Assembly: GCA_015178975.1 (NCBI GenBank)
Contig: WHVD01000248.1
Span: 1-64,000, forward strand
Direction: 5' to 3'
Source: Hysterangium stoloniferum
Taxonomy: Eukaryota; Basidiomycota; Agaricomycetes; Hysterangiales; Hysterangiaceae
DNA: 64,000 nt
Position 1 is the stretch's first letter. The number at the start of each line of letters is the position of its first letter. Positions 45,175-58,225 of this stretch are shown here, piece after piece. Below the pieces are notes generated by a model, which saw only the letters and a program-made list of their open reading frames with translations, searched no databases and was not told the DNA's origin. The translations under genes were made by a program, and so were the position numbers.

Positions 45175-48100
45175 CTCTTCTTTGAGAGGAGCGACAAAAG
45201 GAGTAGCACTAGACCCCCCAAGGAGTGTTGGATTTGTGGGAGCGCAGAACACTTCAAAATTGACTGTCCTCACTCAGGTAAAATGGCTCACTATGTCTCG
45301 TTGAATCTATGCTCCAGGCAGAATCCTTTGGAGGAGGTGGAGGAGCAAAGACTATATGAGGCAGTTTATGGACTAAGTACAGGAACGTGAGTATATAATG
45401 TCAAAAGCGAATCAATTTTCATTCCTGCTTATACTGCTACCCCTGAAGATCACAAAAGAATTGAGAGGCCACCTGGAGACGAGGAACCCCGGCATGGGGA
45501 AGTATACATTTCTATATCTCATGAGGATTTTGTTGAAAGGGGTGATTGTTTGGAAGTGCACTGTCAGCACCGCAAAGGTCTGTCAGGGCTTAAGAATTCC
45601 TCAAACAACATACTGCCATTGATTGAAGAAATCACGGATGAGGAAATGTTTATCGATCGGGTTGCCTGCCTTAATGAGCAATATCTAATAAAGGACATAA
45701 GAAACGATACGGAGGAGGAAACCTTTCCTTTCGACCCCGGACTTCCTCCCAACCTCTTGATTGGTGACAAATCAGACTCTGAGGGGGAAACAGATGTGAA
45801 CATCTCGAACAGATGACTCTGTCGGAATGCTAAACTAGCCCTTAGAAAAGAGGTGAAATGACCTAGAATACAATATCCCCAATCCAGTAAGCTAATGAAA
45901 GAAGACACCTCAATCATATACCAAAAGAGGGAGCCATCTGGAGGATATTCTAGTGTTGGCGTTTCAGCACTACATATACTTGGAGGAGTAGGGGATCCCG
46001 ATTGGGAAGAACCAATCAAAATTAGACTGGATACCGGAGCTGATTTGTCCCTCATGTCAGAGGAATTCTACCAAGAACTGAAGGATCAGCCTAAGCTGAA
46101 GCAAGGACTTAAGCTGCGATTAATACAGCTTACCAGGAGTGCCTGAGTACTGGGTTATATTAACGTTCCCGTCTACCTTAGGGACAATAAAGGAACCCTG
46201 CTGCGATTTAACACGGAAACCTACATAGTATGAGGGATGACCGTACCTATCCTCTTAGGAGAAGACTTCCATATCAACTATGAGATAGGAACATTGCGAG
46301 ACCAACCCCTGGGATCAAGACTAATCCTCCCTGGGAGAGCAGGATTCATTCCTGCCAGCTCCTCCAATGAACCAGTCCTGTTGACCTTTTCAGTCAACAA
46401 GATCTCTCTGGAAGACGAACTAATCACGCCGACTAATCTGACATCCAAACCCGACAAGGGCATGCATGCTGAGAGAGTCGTGAGAGCCCTAGAAGATTGC
46501 ACAATAGAGCCCGAGGCGGTTAGGTTAATACCCATCTTTACCAGGGACCTAGAGGATGGGGAATGGATCGTGGAGGGCATAGTTTTACAGAACAAAGATG
46601 GGACTATCCTCGCCGCTCCCACGACTGCTATCTCTAAAGAAAAGGGTGTGGTGCCACTGGCTAATCTGACCTTAACTCCTCAAACTATCAGAAGAGGAGA
46701 GATCGTAGGTCTGATTCACGATGCCCGAGCCTGGGCCCAAAAGCCTCGATCCCGAGTGGAAGAGGAATCGATGTGAGTTGCAAGCTCGAAGATTGCCCAC
46801 TTCATAGAAAGCATCTCCAAACTGGAAGCAGATAACACCTCCAGTCCCCAACCATCTATGGTATCCTCAGGGAATGAGACGGTAGATGACTTTGATCCCA
46901 CAGGCCCAAAGACTTCAGAAGTTCCTTCCTTGGAGAAGCTCTCCTTGGAGGATCTGCATAAATTGGTCAACTTAGGACCTGATGTTATGCCTCGCCTTAG
47001 CTCAATATTGACTAAGAATGTGCAAGCGTTTGGAGTTGATGGAAGACTGGGCCAGGTAGACAGCAAGGCCACTATCCCGCTGAAAACTGATGTGCAACCA
47101 GTGTCTGTACCGATGTTTCCAATTTCCCCTGCCAACAGGAAGGTCATAGATGAGCAAATGAACACCTGGTTCCAACAAAAAGTCATCGAGCCTTCAAAAA
47201 GCCCTTGGGGAGCACCTGCCTTCATAGTCTATCGTAATAATAAGCCTCGCGTGGTCATTGATTATCGAAAACTGAACAGCCTTACTATCCCAGACGGGTT
47301 CCCCTTGCCCTGACAATCAGAAATTATGCAAGTGCTCTCGGGATCCAACATTTTATCCTCATTCGATGCCCTAGCTGGTTTTACCCAACTAGAAATGCTG
47401 GAGGAAGACCAACACAAAACAGCCTTTCGATCACATTGAGGACTATGGCAATTTAGAAGGATGCCTTTCAGATTGAGGAATGGACCTTCCATTTTCCAGT
47501 GAGTCATGCAAAACATGCTGGCACCCTATCTGTGGATATTCTGTCTAGTCTACATAGACAATATAGTAATCTTTTCCAAGACCTGGGAGAATCATATTGA
47601 ACACCTGGATCGAGTATTACAAGCAATAATTTCAGCTGGCATCACTCTTTCTCCCAAAAAATGCTATGTAGGCTACAACTCTATTCTCCTTTTTGGACAC
47701 AAGGTGTCACAGTTAGGTTTTTCGACCCACCAAGAGAAAGTATGAGCCATATTGGAACTAGCAACCCCAACTAAGGTGTCTGAGCTTCAACGTTTTCTGG
47801 GTATGGTATTGTACTTCTCGGCTTACATACCCTTCTACGCATGGACTGTATACCCGCTCTTCTCGCTACTCAAAAAGGGCACGCGATGGTCTTGGGGAGT
47901 AGACCAGGAATGAGCCTTTAACGATGTCAAGGCAGCCCTGAGCTCTTCTCCAGTTCTAGCACATCCCGCGATCGGAATGCCCTACCGTCTCTACATGGAT
48001 GCCTCTGACTTCACCCTAGGCTGCTGTCTGCAGCAAGTGCAAAAAGTGACTCTACAGGATCTAAAGAACACGAAGATCTATACCCAAGCGAAATCAGCAT

Positions 48101-49315
48101 TCGAGACCCATTTTAAGACCAAGGTTCCCGAGATCACTTGGATGGACTCCTGGGTGAAAACATTTGAGGATACTTGCATTACAGTAGAGCGGGTTATCGC
48201 TTACTGGAGTCATACCCTCAAAAAACCAGAACGCAACTATTCAGCCACAGAGTGGGAAGCATTAGCTGCTAAGGAAGGCCTGGTTCATTTTCAACCATTC
48301 GTGGAAGGGGAGCACGTACTCCTCATCACGGACCATGCCGCTTTACAATGGGTCAGGTCACACCTTCAGAAGCTACTATGTCAAGGAACCGAAATCCCCA
48401 AACGCTGTAGCTACCCCTTCACATTTCTTCATTGGAGAGAAGGGACTGTTGTATTTTTGCGATTTGGACTGGAAAAGTCGGATCTGTGTTCCTAACAATA
48501 TGACAACCACAATTCTAAAGCTGATACATAATAATCCCTTTGAAGGAGCTCACACAGGAGGGTGTAGAGTATTCCTGCTCATGAAAGACTGCTTCTTCTG
48601 GCCTAGAACGTTACAGGATTGCACGGTGTATGCTCGCAGTTGTGACACCTGTCAGAAGACGAAAATCGATCACTCCGCACCGCAGGGAGCCCTCAGACCA
48701 GCTAATGTACCTTTTAAGCCATTCAAAGTAGTCTCCATGGATCTCATAACTGGATTGCCAACTTCCAGCAGTGACTCTTACTCGGCCATTTTTGTGGTGG
48801 TCGACAAGCTGACAAGCTTCGTTATCTGTGAATGCACTTTTTCTAACTTGTCCGCCGAAGGATTCGCACAGATCTTCGTAAACCGAGTGGCGTCTCCTTT
48901 CGGACTACCCTCCAGGATTATCTGCAATAGAGACAAAAGGTGGACCTGTAGGTTCTGGAGGGAAGTTTGCAAGATATATGGAACCGCTCTAGCCGTCTCT
49001 TCTTCTCACCACCCTCAGACAGACGGGCAGACAGAAAATATGAATGCCACCCTTGAACAAATGCTGAGGGCTTACTGCTCATCAGCCAAGGAAGAATGGT
49101 CGAAATGGATTGGGATAGTAGCCAACACTTACACCTCCACCGTTCATAGTTTGACTAGCTACGCTCCCGCCTTCCTCTTAATGGGGTACCTACTGAGGGG
49201 AATGTCCAGGGTACTAGGAGGAGATGATCCTATAGTCCCCAGGAAACTGTCTGAAAGTCCTATGATGGACTCATGGATCGTGGAATTGGAAAGTCACTGA
49301 CAAATGGCAAGGGAC

Positions 49316-50882
49316 TGTGATGTATTAGCCTTATTTTAATACTATTTTCCGAAAAAGGAGTCCAATGCTCTATCAAAATGTGCAAATACTCAATTCACTG
49401 CAAGGTAAAATAATTTAAGTATTTGATATTAATCAGTGGCAGCCTAAATAGACTTAGAACCCCTGAAGTCAAGAGTTTACTTGAGTATATGCACCCTACT
49501 TCACAAAGAAGGTTTTGAGAGCTGCTTGTGCAAGCTTGTTCTTTTTCTGTAAAAACACTACTAAAATATGAATAACAATTCACTGATTCTGAAACTAGAT
49601 TCGACTTCGATTCTAGCTAGTTTATATATATTTTATACTATTTATCAAACAGTAAAAATATTTATAAACAGGTCAAAAGATTAGATATAGAATAAAACAC
49701 TATTTGGCTAATATATGCTTTATTTACACTAACCTACAGGGTCTACTGTGATACTAACTTATCAGGATCTTAATGTAGTCTTAAGGATTTTGCAAGAATA
49801 TTCTCAGTATTTATTTATGCCAAAAACCGGGTAGAAATTAGAATATATGTATTTCTAATCTCAATATAACCTAAAATATTTATTACTTTAAATGATAACC
49901 AACAACTCAACTAGAGGTGGATAAGTAATAAAGGATAGCCAGCTACTCAACTAAGAGGTGGCAAAGGGAACAATTGATATGTTGATTTATTGTTTATTGA
50001 TTGATAACCAACAGCTCAACTAGAGGTGGTTAAGGGATTCTGAGTTAGCTTAGGTCAGCAGCTCAACTAGAGGTATGTATGTATTTGTCCAACAGCCCAA
50101 TTAGGGGTGGAATATAACTGCTGCTGCAGTGGCACACTGATGTGGCTGGTTAAGATGGTTATGATGAGTTATATTTCAGTGGTGGAGCAGAGCTCCTTAT
50201 ATACAGTAAAATCTGAGACATGGGAGAATGTTCTAGCTACTTGTTTTACCTATTTTTAGCTATTTTACCTGGAATCTGCTGGAATATTCCAGGAGTTTCT
50301 ACTACTTTCCATTGTAGCATATATGCTGATGTAATGTTCTCATGTGTCGCGAAGTTGCTGATCTTCGTGCACACTGATTACATAATTTTCCCGTGCGTGT
50401 CACAATGTTTCCATATGTGTGACGTTATTATTATTCAGCCGTTTTGTGACAGCTGAGTCGTGTTTGTGACAACTTGTCGTGTTTGTGACAACTTGTCGTG
50501 TTTGTGACAACTTGTCGTGTTTGTGACAACTTGTCGTGTTTGTGACAACTTGTCGTGTTTGTGACAACTTGTCGTGTTTGTGACAACTTGTCGTGTTTGT
50601 GACAACTTGTCGTGTTTGTGACAACTTGTCGTGTTTGTGACAACTTGTCGTGTTTGTGACAACTTGTCGTGTTTGTGACAACTTGTCGTGTTTGTGACAA
50701 CTTGTCGTGTTTGTGACAACTTGTCGTGTTTGTGACAACTTGTCGTGTTTGTGACAACTTGTCGTGTTTGTGACAACTTGTCGTGTTTGTGACAACTTGT
50801 CGTGTTTGTGACAACAGTCACATGTTGTGACGAATGTCACCTTTTGTGACGAATTTTCCCGCGCATTGTGCAATAAGCGCCA
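49316..50882 (-). repeat. Large LTR-like repeat, copy 2, nested in element D
   Basis: This is the reverse-oriented copy of the repeat at 10104-11500, nearly identical over about 1 kb (49330-50300). It lies between the integrase core and the integrase tail of element D. TATA-like TGTATATAAGG is kept on the minus strand at about 50194-50204. The copy differs from the first mainly by its minisatellite (50462-50815). No target duplication is evident by eye. Confidence 0.7.
50462..50815. repeat. 19-bp minisatellite with GTGACAA
   Basis: About 18 perfect or near-perfect copies of a 19-bp unit (GTGTTTGTGACAACTTGTC) occur here. The near-identity of the units indicates very recent expansion. The minus-strand frames of HDKLSQTRQVVTNTTSC type are artefacts. 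The unit resembles a CRISPR repeat only in length: there are no spacers. Confidence 0.93.
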
Positions 50883-51770
50883 GATGGCTGACTTAGAGGA
50901 GATTGGGTTAAAAAATCGGAAACACCTAAAAATACATAACAGGGACTCAATCGCCCGAGCACAAGAAACCCAAGCTCGATCCTACAACAAGCATCGAAAA
51001 CCAGTTGAGGAAATCTTGGAGGGGGATCTAGTATTAGTCAACCCCCATTCCTTAGAATTGGTAGAAATTAAGGGTAGTGGAAGGAAACTAATCCAAAGAT
51101 GCATCGGACCATTTCAGGTCCTGGAAAAAATTAATCCCCAAGTCTTTAGACTCAAAATACCCCCAGAGTACCAAATGCACCCCATCATCAATCGAGCCCA
51201 CCTTAAGAAATATCACTCGTCCCCAGAAGTGTTTGGCCCTAGGGAACTACTCAAGAACCCCAGAGAGCTAAGTTCAAACGAGGAAGAATACAAAGTCGAA
51301 GCCATTACTGGCCACATGAAACTTCGAAATTGTCTGCTTTTTCGAATCAGGTGGAAAGGCTATGGACCTGAGGAGGACTCCTGGCTAAACAGCACTGACC
51401 TCCAAAACGCCCCAGCTCTACTCAGAGCGTACAAGATGCTGCATCGGATTTGATGACGGGTATATGCAGTCTCACCAAGAACCTGGAACCACTTCCCTTC
51501 TGAGAATGCAGTCTATTTTCTTTACTCTACTTGACAATCAACTCTAATTTTAACTTTCATTTCCTTTTTCCAAAATTCAACTTCGGTCACCTCGCCTTCA
51601 CTCCACGACCACCAACCTCTAGTCTATCACCTCCTCACCTCATGCCAGTAACCGAGCGGAGTCCTAATCCCTAAGGATACAAAAGATGTAAAGTCGCTTA
51701 AGAATCTCCGCCCTCTCTTTACCTTCAACCACTACCATCACACAACACCTGTACGACCTGCAATCATAAC

Positions 51771-53685
51771 ATGTCCCAACCACCTCTCTCGAAGTCCAAA
51801 TTCCCGAAGTTCAAAAGGATCCCACAAACACCCACCACTGAGCAGCTATGGAATCCTGCCACCACCTCCTCAGGACCGCCTCACACTGAAATAGTCGAGC
51901 GCCCTTTCTCTTACCGTGAGGCCTCCACCTCTAATTCCTCAAGCTATTCCTCAATACACTGGGGATCAGCAGAGACTACTTCAAGAGTTGTTCACAATTC
52001 TCAAGGGTCACCTTGCACCGAAATGGTCGAGACACCCACTCCTTGTAATCAGGCCCCTCCCTCCAGATATTGGAACCTAAAGGACATCCCTTGGGATGGA
52101 CCCTCCGCTCGAGCCTGGGGATCAACAGAGACTACCTCGAGGGTCGTCCATGATTTTGAAGGGCCACCTCGCACCGCAATGGTCGAGACACCCACTCCTT
52201 GTAACCAGGCCCCTCCCTCCAGATGTTGGGACCTAAAGGACATCCCTTGGGACAGACCCCCCGTTTGAACCTCCCCATCCCCTCCACCCGAGGAAGTAGC
52301 CCGGAAACGTCGCGAAAAGGAGGAGCATCATGCCTGAAACCAACAGGAGCTCAGGGAACTTAAAAGAAAGAGGAGAGAGAAGTTCATGCAAGATCGGATA
52401 GCCAGGGGAGGAATGGAAGGAGTACCCTCAAAAGCCCAAAGGAGAGAGAGCAGGATTCGGAAGGGCTATGCCCCTATCACACCAATTCTCCCTCCCCCAG
52501 GGAAGAAATGGGGGTATTTCGTAGAGACCAAGGAGAGTGATAACGGAACCCCCCTGCATACGTGCCGCTGGAGCTAAAAGCCGGAAAGGGAAGGATGGTA
52601 CTACCTTTTACGATTGGGAACTGGTCAGATGGATTAAACTCCAAAGTATCAAGCTGACTCGAGGAGATGAAAAGGAACCACCCTCAGGGGCCAATCCTCC
52701 TCAGGGACCAGCACAGAAAAGGTTTCGGGTGGGCCCCACCAACTCTTCTTCAGACTTGGAGGATAGTGACACCACCTATCCACGATACGGGGCGAAGTAT
52801 CTGGGGGAGGACTCGTTCGAAGGGTTCTTGCTACCAAAGCCCATACACTTCGTCTCTAGTGATCCAAATCAAAGGGAACTTAAACCAACTGTCAGCATAT
52901 GGCATGGGTATCGACCAAACAAGATCTCAACCGCCATCGCCATGGAAATCCCCACCCAACCCTCTCCCACACCTCCCCCTCTATCCATTCCCACCCCAGA
53001 GTTACAGGAGCGTGTGCCACCACAGCTATGAGATTCCTTGGACCATCCCCCGAACCTTCAGCTTTCTATGCCTGCCACTACCCACGAGCTGTCGACAGCT
53101 CCATACCAATCAGAACAGGCCTGCGACATTGTAATGCTCGACCCTCCAATCGTTGAGCCACCCTCCACGTCTATTCCCTTGAGCGAAAAGGCCCGCGGGA
53201 CACAAAGAGTCTCCCATCCAATCAAACTGGAGGTCCCAGAGACAGTGATAAGCAGGGATGAGGCTGACGGCAACATTTGGGTGCGAATAGCAATCAACTA
53301 CCACTCGGCACAGTTCACCATCAGCAGGGTCCTAAGTCAGCTACTGCCCGTGCTACAGCCACCCTTGCTAGAAGGGAAAGTAAGCAATTGCAGAGGACTC
53401 GCATCACTGGAAGAGACCATGGTCGACTTTTACCTGCTTATAAATGACATGGCAGAGGCGGAGAAGCTGAAAAGCATCGTTTCAGGGATCAAGCTGTCAC
53501 CATTCAGACAGCTGTCGGTGAACTTCCCTTGCACCCCTCCCGAGACTTCAATCTCTACCCCCCTTACCGACCTTGTCAATCTACTTGAGGAGTTACTTCC
53601 TGCTAGTGACAACTGGATAAACCCTGATTGCGTGACCACAGACAGTACCACTCCCCAGCAGACGGCACCTCATCTCCTTTCATGA
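51771..53685 (+). pseudogene. Extra sense ORF region after pol in element D
   Basis: After the chromodomain and a 300-bp spacer, element D carries a further coding region of about 600 codons. It starts MSQPPLSKSKFPKFKRIPQ and continues with two copies of a roughly 55-residue repeat (TETTSRVVH... and CNQAPPSR). A basic stretch (KRKRRE), a PPPGKKWGYF motif and a C-terminal part with INYHSAQFTISRVLSQLLPV follow. The relic at 11885-13130 has the same start and the KRKR/PPPGxKW parts, so the region belongs to the family. No membrane segment is visible, so it does not look like an envelope gene. The function is unknown and the copy is decayed. Confidence 0.6.
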
Positions 53686-53962
53686 CTGGACCTCAACCCA
53701 GCTGACAGGATTCGCCTCATCATCAGGATGTGACAAAAATTTTTTATGGCCACTGGGTATCCATGGTGCACAAAGTGGAACAACTGTCTCCCAACTCTCG
53801 TGACTTGAAGCTCTGTGAGATTGTAGGTCCCCTCCATAACAAGTGGGAGGAATGGGGTCAAGCGATACTACAGCTAGGGGGTTCCGACAAAGAAGCATGG
53901 GGAGGAGTCCCCAGTAGGCTACAAGACTTTGCATGACATGGTCCTCCGAACTGGGGGGGCAC

Positions 53963-54645
53963 TGTGAAGGATAGGTCACATAGGAGGCGCGACTAAAGGC
54001 TCTAAGCCTTTCCCCTTAGCCACTTTATAATTCCTTTATTTCCTTTATGTTTTATATTTTTATTCTCCTTTCTATCACTCATAAATACGGGTCATACCCC
54101 CTTTTATTAGTTTGAGAGTCCATGTATGCTTGTGGGCGCTCTTGCCCACAAGAGGTATGTACATGTCACAGTAGTAGTCATACGCGAGAAATTTAGACAC
54201 TTTTCAACCCCGACAACCATCACCTGCACACACAAGTACTGGTTCGGGGTCTTGTCTAAAACAAATCTTCACTCTATCTCTTTTCATAGATCTGTAGTAA
54301 CTATACTTCGCACTGAAACAGTCGAAGTCAGTTACTACTATTCAACTCAACTTCAAGCTCTTGCTTCGCGCAGTAAGAATATCCATTGTAGCTCACTTTC
54401 TTAGGATATTCTCTCTCTCTCGCAATATATAATTTCTCTTATCTACTTGGCCATTGGCCCAGCTAGCTACACAGTCGGATCATACCATAAGGTTGATCCA
54501 CCCTTGTAATTATCTACTGATCGCACCTTAAAGGTCGATCGTAATCTACATCTTGACTACTTAAAACTACTAGTCGATTGTATTTCGTACTATTGCTAGT
54601 TGATAACAATCGCACATTGAGTGGTAAACTACTCGACCCTTTACA
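53963..54645 (+). repeat. 3' LTR of element D
   Basis: The repeat is 683 bp with the same TGTGAAGG start and CTTTACA end as the 5' LTR. It is preceded by GGGGGGGC, the likely purine-rich primer. It is followed directly by AATAT, the target duplication, and then element C gag on the minus strand. Confidence 0.93.
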
Positions 54646-55306
54646 AATATAGTCTGTGATGCACTGCATGTCCTTCATATGAAGATTGGTGAGACTGTTC
54701 TCAGCTTCTCCTGTCAGGTCATCCGGGCCAAAGTTGGTTTCAAGCTCCTCAACAACAGCATCCCAATCCTCGAGCCAAAGTGGCTCTTCCTCGGAAATTC
54801 CACTAAAAGCCGGTTCGAACCATTTCAACGTGGATCCCAACAAATATGAAAGTGCATAGTTGACTTTTCAGGAATCTGTGGAGAATGCAGCAGATTGATC
54901 GCGGAAATTGAAGTGACATTGCATGAGGAAAGTAGAGAGTTTGTTTGGGTTGGAACCTGTAAAGGGTTCCGGAGCATTGACTTTTGACCGTGGAGGTTCT
55001 TGTTCCTTTTTCTTTCGTTCTTCGAGCAGGTGCGTCATAAAGTTATCTATAGTGCCTGCTAAAAACTCAGAAGTAGGGTCCCCCAAGTGCAGTCATTCGA
55101 ATGGTGGAGGATTTTTGACACCTTTGCCCTTGTTGGAGGCCACGGACTCGTCCTCATGCTCGGATTCATCCTGGTTTTCCAGGACTTCTTTGATACGGGC
55201 TTCTTCCATGGCTTCTGACTGGTTCGCAAGCATCTGACTGGTATACAAGGTTAACAGGGAATGAAGAGTTGACGGTCCAGGTAATGATGCCTTAGTCAGA
55301 AAATAC

Positions 55307-56541
55307 TGTTAGGATACGTACAGGGTGGGTCTCCAGAGAAACCCACGGAATATCCGGTAGGACTTGGCTTCAGTTTATAGGCTGCGCCCTTGCTAGATCG
55401 TGTCGTCCAATTTCAGACAGGCAGACAGGAAGCCTGGGGAGTCCGGGCGGGGGTCGTGGGTGTGAAGAGTGGTATAAGTTCTGACCATTCTATGTACGAA
55501 GAAATGAGTAGAATGGGAAGATGGATGATTCGAGTGGAGGCCTCGACTGCTATAGTTCGAGGCCTAAAGTGTTAGATAGTTTAGATATTGCTACCTATGT
55601 AGTAGCTGACACGTCACCCTGATCACCGCTCGTAGTAGACCTAGTTTATGTCTTACGAGTGGTGGTTCTTGGGTAAAAGTGTGTCTGAGTTCTATCTGGT
55701 GCCGAGTGCACCCACAAGTATACACAAAGCTTCAAACTAATGAAATGGTACAATATTCGAAGAATATAAAGGATAGAAAAATATGAATAAAATGTGTAAA
55801 ATATAAATAAAATAAAAGGAGTGTTTTACCACAATGAAACTGTGGTAAAAGCATACTCCTCACAGTGGGTCGGGGGGTCGTAGGTCGAAGGTCATGGGTC
55901 GAGGGGTCGTGAGTCTCGAGATAGGTGAGAGAGGTAGATGCGCTGGAGCCCGTGGGCTCCGACTAGTGTGAGCGGTGTGATTCAAGTAGGAATTTAGAGC
56001 GGAAAATGTATTAGATTACTGGGGGGAATCTAACCCAATTTTCTGACTGGATTGTATGTACAACATCTGCCAGTTTAAATAGACCATGGAGTGAATGTCA
56101 TACCGAATCCAGTAATAATGAAATGAAATGAGCAAAACATAAAACGGGAATAGTAAACACCAAATTGGTGTTAGGAACGGGACAGAACAGAGCAGAGTCC
56201 AAATAGTGACAAATCAAAAACCATAACAGGAAACGGAGCAGGAGTGGAGTCCGAATCGTGACAGGTCATTTGACTAAAATGGGAACGGGGCTCTGTTAGA
56301 GAGGTGACAGGTTTTCTGAGCGGGGTCCGGTGACTGACGCGCAGGACAAGGTCAGAAATAGACAGAGACAAAGTCCGGTGGGTTTTCCGGTGACTGAAAC
56401 ACAACATAACGAAGATGAACGTAGATGAGTCTGACGTACAGAGTCCAGTGGGAATTCCGGTAAACTGATAATGGGTGCATATAGGGCACGGGTGCGTATA
56501 AGTTAGTGCCCAGAGTCCGGGTGGGATTTCTGGTCATAACA
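55307..56541 (-). repeat. 5' LTR of element C, split by a nested LTR
   Basis: This is the reverse complement of the A-family LTR, with TGTTAGGAT at the left edge and GTCATAACA at the right. A 404-bp element is inserted at 55461-55864. The right flank (CAAACTACTT) is AT-rich DNA. Confidence 0.9.
55461..55864 (+). mobile_element. Solo LTR (404 bp) inside the LTR of element C
   Basis: This is a second copy of the 403-bp family at 44772. It begins TGTGAAGAGTGGTATAAG, ends CTCCTCACA, and has the target duplication GTGGG (55456-55460 and 55865-55869). The two copies differ at only a few percent of sites. Both are solo, with no internal region in the window. Confidence 0.92.
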
Positions 56542-58050
56542 CAAACTACTTCTTAAACAAAGCTTCCTCACACATTCCATCCCCTTTGCACTTCTGAGCT
56601 GGTTGGGGTTTTGGTTTATTTAGAGGGAAAATGTGGGGCTCTTGAGTGTCTGGTTCACTACCTTCACTAAATTCTGGCCAATGCTACATGAAAGTATGTA
56701 TAAACATTAATCTATATCATATTTTGAAATTGAGAGTAAAATACCTAATATTCAGTATCCTCAGGTCCAGGAATATGACATTCATTCCAAGAGTAGGGAA
56801 TATAGACTCCATTTATTCTGATGATTACCTGCATCCAATCCCCATGGTTGAAAGCTGGTAGGCCCTGCTGCTTTTGAAGTCTCAAACATTTCATGTTCAA
56901 GAAATCCAATGGCTTCTTTGTCAACATATATGGCAGTGAATGGTGGTACCTGGCTATACTATATAAGCTACAAGTGCTTCAATAGGTCTTGAAATAGTTA
57001 TGTATCTTTGGGAAGATCCTCAAAAGGTGGGTCATAAGGGGATAATTGGGTGTAGGACTGTTTCAGGATAAGAAGAGTCATTGCATGGGCTGCAGGTACT
57101 TGTTGGATCCATTTATCCTTGTTCCTTGGATCAGAGTCTAGGTTCATATACAGCCAAAAATGTGTCATGGCAATTTGTATTGGAGAGAGATTTCCGGAAA
57201 ACAATATGACATAGTTTTTTAAGGTAGGTGGATTCAGCCTTCAACTCTGACATAGCCTTTCCAGTGTACAGGTAATCCAAAGCAGAACATTCTCTTCTAA
57301 CTTGTTTTGGTATCTTCACCAGCTTGTTAAGCAATGGAAGGTGAGGTTTCAGAAGAGTATCAAACATTGGAGATGATGGATAATGAAGGTAATTTAAGAT
57401 CTTGTCCTCTTCATGTGGGAATGAGCACACCAAATCCCATTTTCCCAACTATAAAAGTCAAACTTGAGTTATTTTAATAACTACAAATAATTTAATTTAA
57501 TTTTTGTGATATTCTAGTTTGGGAAAATGGTTCTGAGTATGTTTTATTGTGGTCTCAAATTGTACTGCAATTCTACTCTCCTTGTCTGTCATCCCCTGCT
57601 TGGTATCCTTCCAGACATCCTTGACCTCTGCTTGTTCTTTGATCCCTCAGATTCACCCTCACACTTGTTCTCAGCTCCAGAATGTGCTAAGTATTTGTCA
57701 ACTTGGGGTGCAAAGGTGTAGCATATGGTGAAGCCAAGTCCTTTCTGTCCCTGGCAATATTCTGAAAGCTCCTAGAGTATTTCCTGGAAAGCCCTCAGAC
57801 TAGTACCTGGAAAGTTCCCAGTAAATCTTGTACTTTATAGAGTTCAGAGTTAAGCCACCCACACTATGTATGTGAAGAAGTACTGTAGGGGGGACTCTAA
57901 GTCAAGATTCAAACTGAAGAGAAGTGATATACAGGATATATCTTTTGTACTAGTAAAGGACAAGGTGAAATACTAAACTGGAGCAAACAAGTTACAAGTG
58001 GAATAAAGAATTATAGAGAGAGCAAAAGGAATCAGGACAGTGTTAAGCTT
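56542..58050. other. CpG-poor relic DNA with fragments of a minus-strand gene
   Basis: The minus strand shows short coding-like pieces at 57131-57448 (LGKWDLVCSFPHEEDKILNY), 56998-57204 (FWLYMNLDSDPRNKDKWIQQ) and 56745-56927, with possible GT-AG introns between them. I do not recognise the protein. CpG is nearly absent, as in old methylated repeats, so a dead element gene is more likely than a living host gene. Confidence 0.35.
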
Positions 58051-58057
58051 GGGGCTT

Positions 58058-58175
58058 ATGGGTTGGTCTCTGGAGAAACCTGCAGATATTCTGGGGAAGG
58101 ACATGGCTTTAGCTTATGTGCTGCACCCTTTCAAGATTGTGTTGTCCAAATTCAGACAGGAGCAGACTGAGTTAC
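58058..58175 (-). repeat. Old LTR remnant related to the A family
   Basis: About 115 bases resemble 55325-55436 in the LTR of element C. Shared parts include GGTCTC with CAGAGAAACC, GGACATGGCTTTAGCTTAT for GGACTTGGCTTCAGTTTAT, and TTGTCCAAATTCAGACAG. Nearly all CpGs are gone. It is a much older relative of the same LTR. Confidence 0.65.
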
Positions 58176-58225
58176 AATGGAGATCACTTGTAGGAGGTCT
58201 GAAAACAATATCTAACAGGCACTAG

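Larger units (their letters stand above)
41945..54645 (+). mobile_element. Element D: 12.7-kb chromovirus nested in element C
   Basis: Its ends are LTRs at 41945-42626 and 53963-54645, flanked by the 5-bp duplication AATAT (41940-41944 and 54646-54650). A likely primer-binding site (TGGTGATCCGAGC) starts at 42628. Parts: gag region to about 45290, ending with a CCHC zinc knuckle near 45230; protease, reverse transcriptase, RNase H and integrase (about 45900-49300); integrase tail and chromodomain (about 50885-51453); an extra sense ORF region (51771-53685); and a G-rich tract before the 3' LTR. A 403-bp solo LTR (44772-45174) and a 1.57-kb LTR-like element (49316-50882) are nested in it. The LTRs differ by roughly 4-5%. 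The coding region is broken many times (more than ten). Confidence 0.92.
34985..56541 (-). mobile_element. Element C: chromovirus of the A family, split by nested insertions
   Basis: The element runs on the minus strand. Parts in its own order: 5' LTR (56541 down to 55307), gag (about 55260-54646, continued at 41944-41285 beyond the 12.7-kb element D), protease to RNase H (about 41250-39153), integrase and chromodomain (about 38470-36885), the antisense zinc-cluster region (about 35715-36690, on the plus strand), and a truncated 3' LTR (35503 down to 34985). A 673-bp element sits in pol at 38480-39152, and a 403-bp LTR sits in the 5' LTR. Besides the insertions it has several breaks. Because the 3' LTR is cut, no target duplication can be checked. 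It is older than element A. Confidence 0.92.

Noticed and set aside
50462-50815. A CRISPR-like array of short repeats
   Set aside because: The 19-bp units follow each other without spacers, and the context is a fungal retroelement. It is a minisatellite.
51771-53685. An envelope gene in element D
   Set aside because: No signal peptide, membrane segment or fusion-peptide-like part is visible. The region is Pro-rich and basic instead.
57131-57448. A living host gene on the minus strand
   Set aside because: The coding-like pieces lie in CpG-depleted relic DNA, frames are not held together by clear introns, and no family was recognised.
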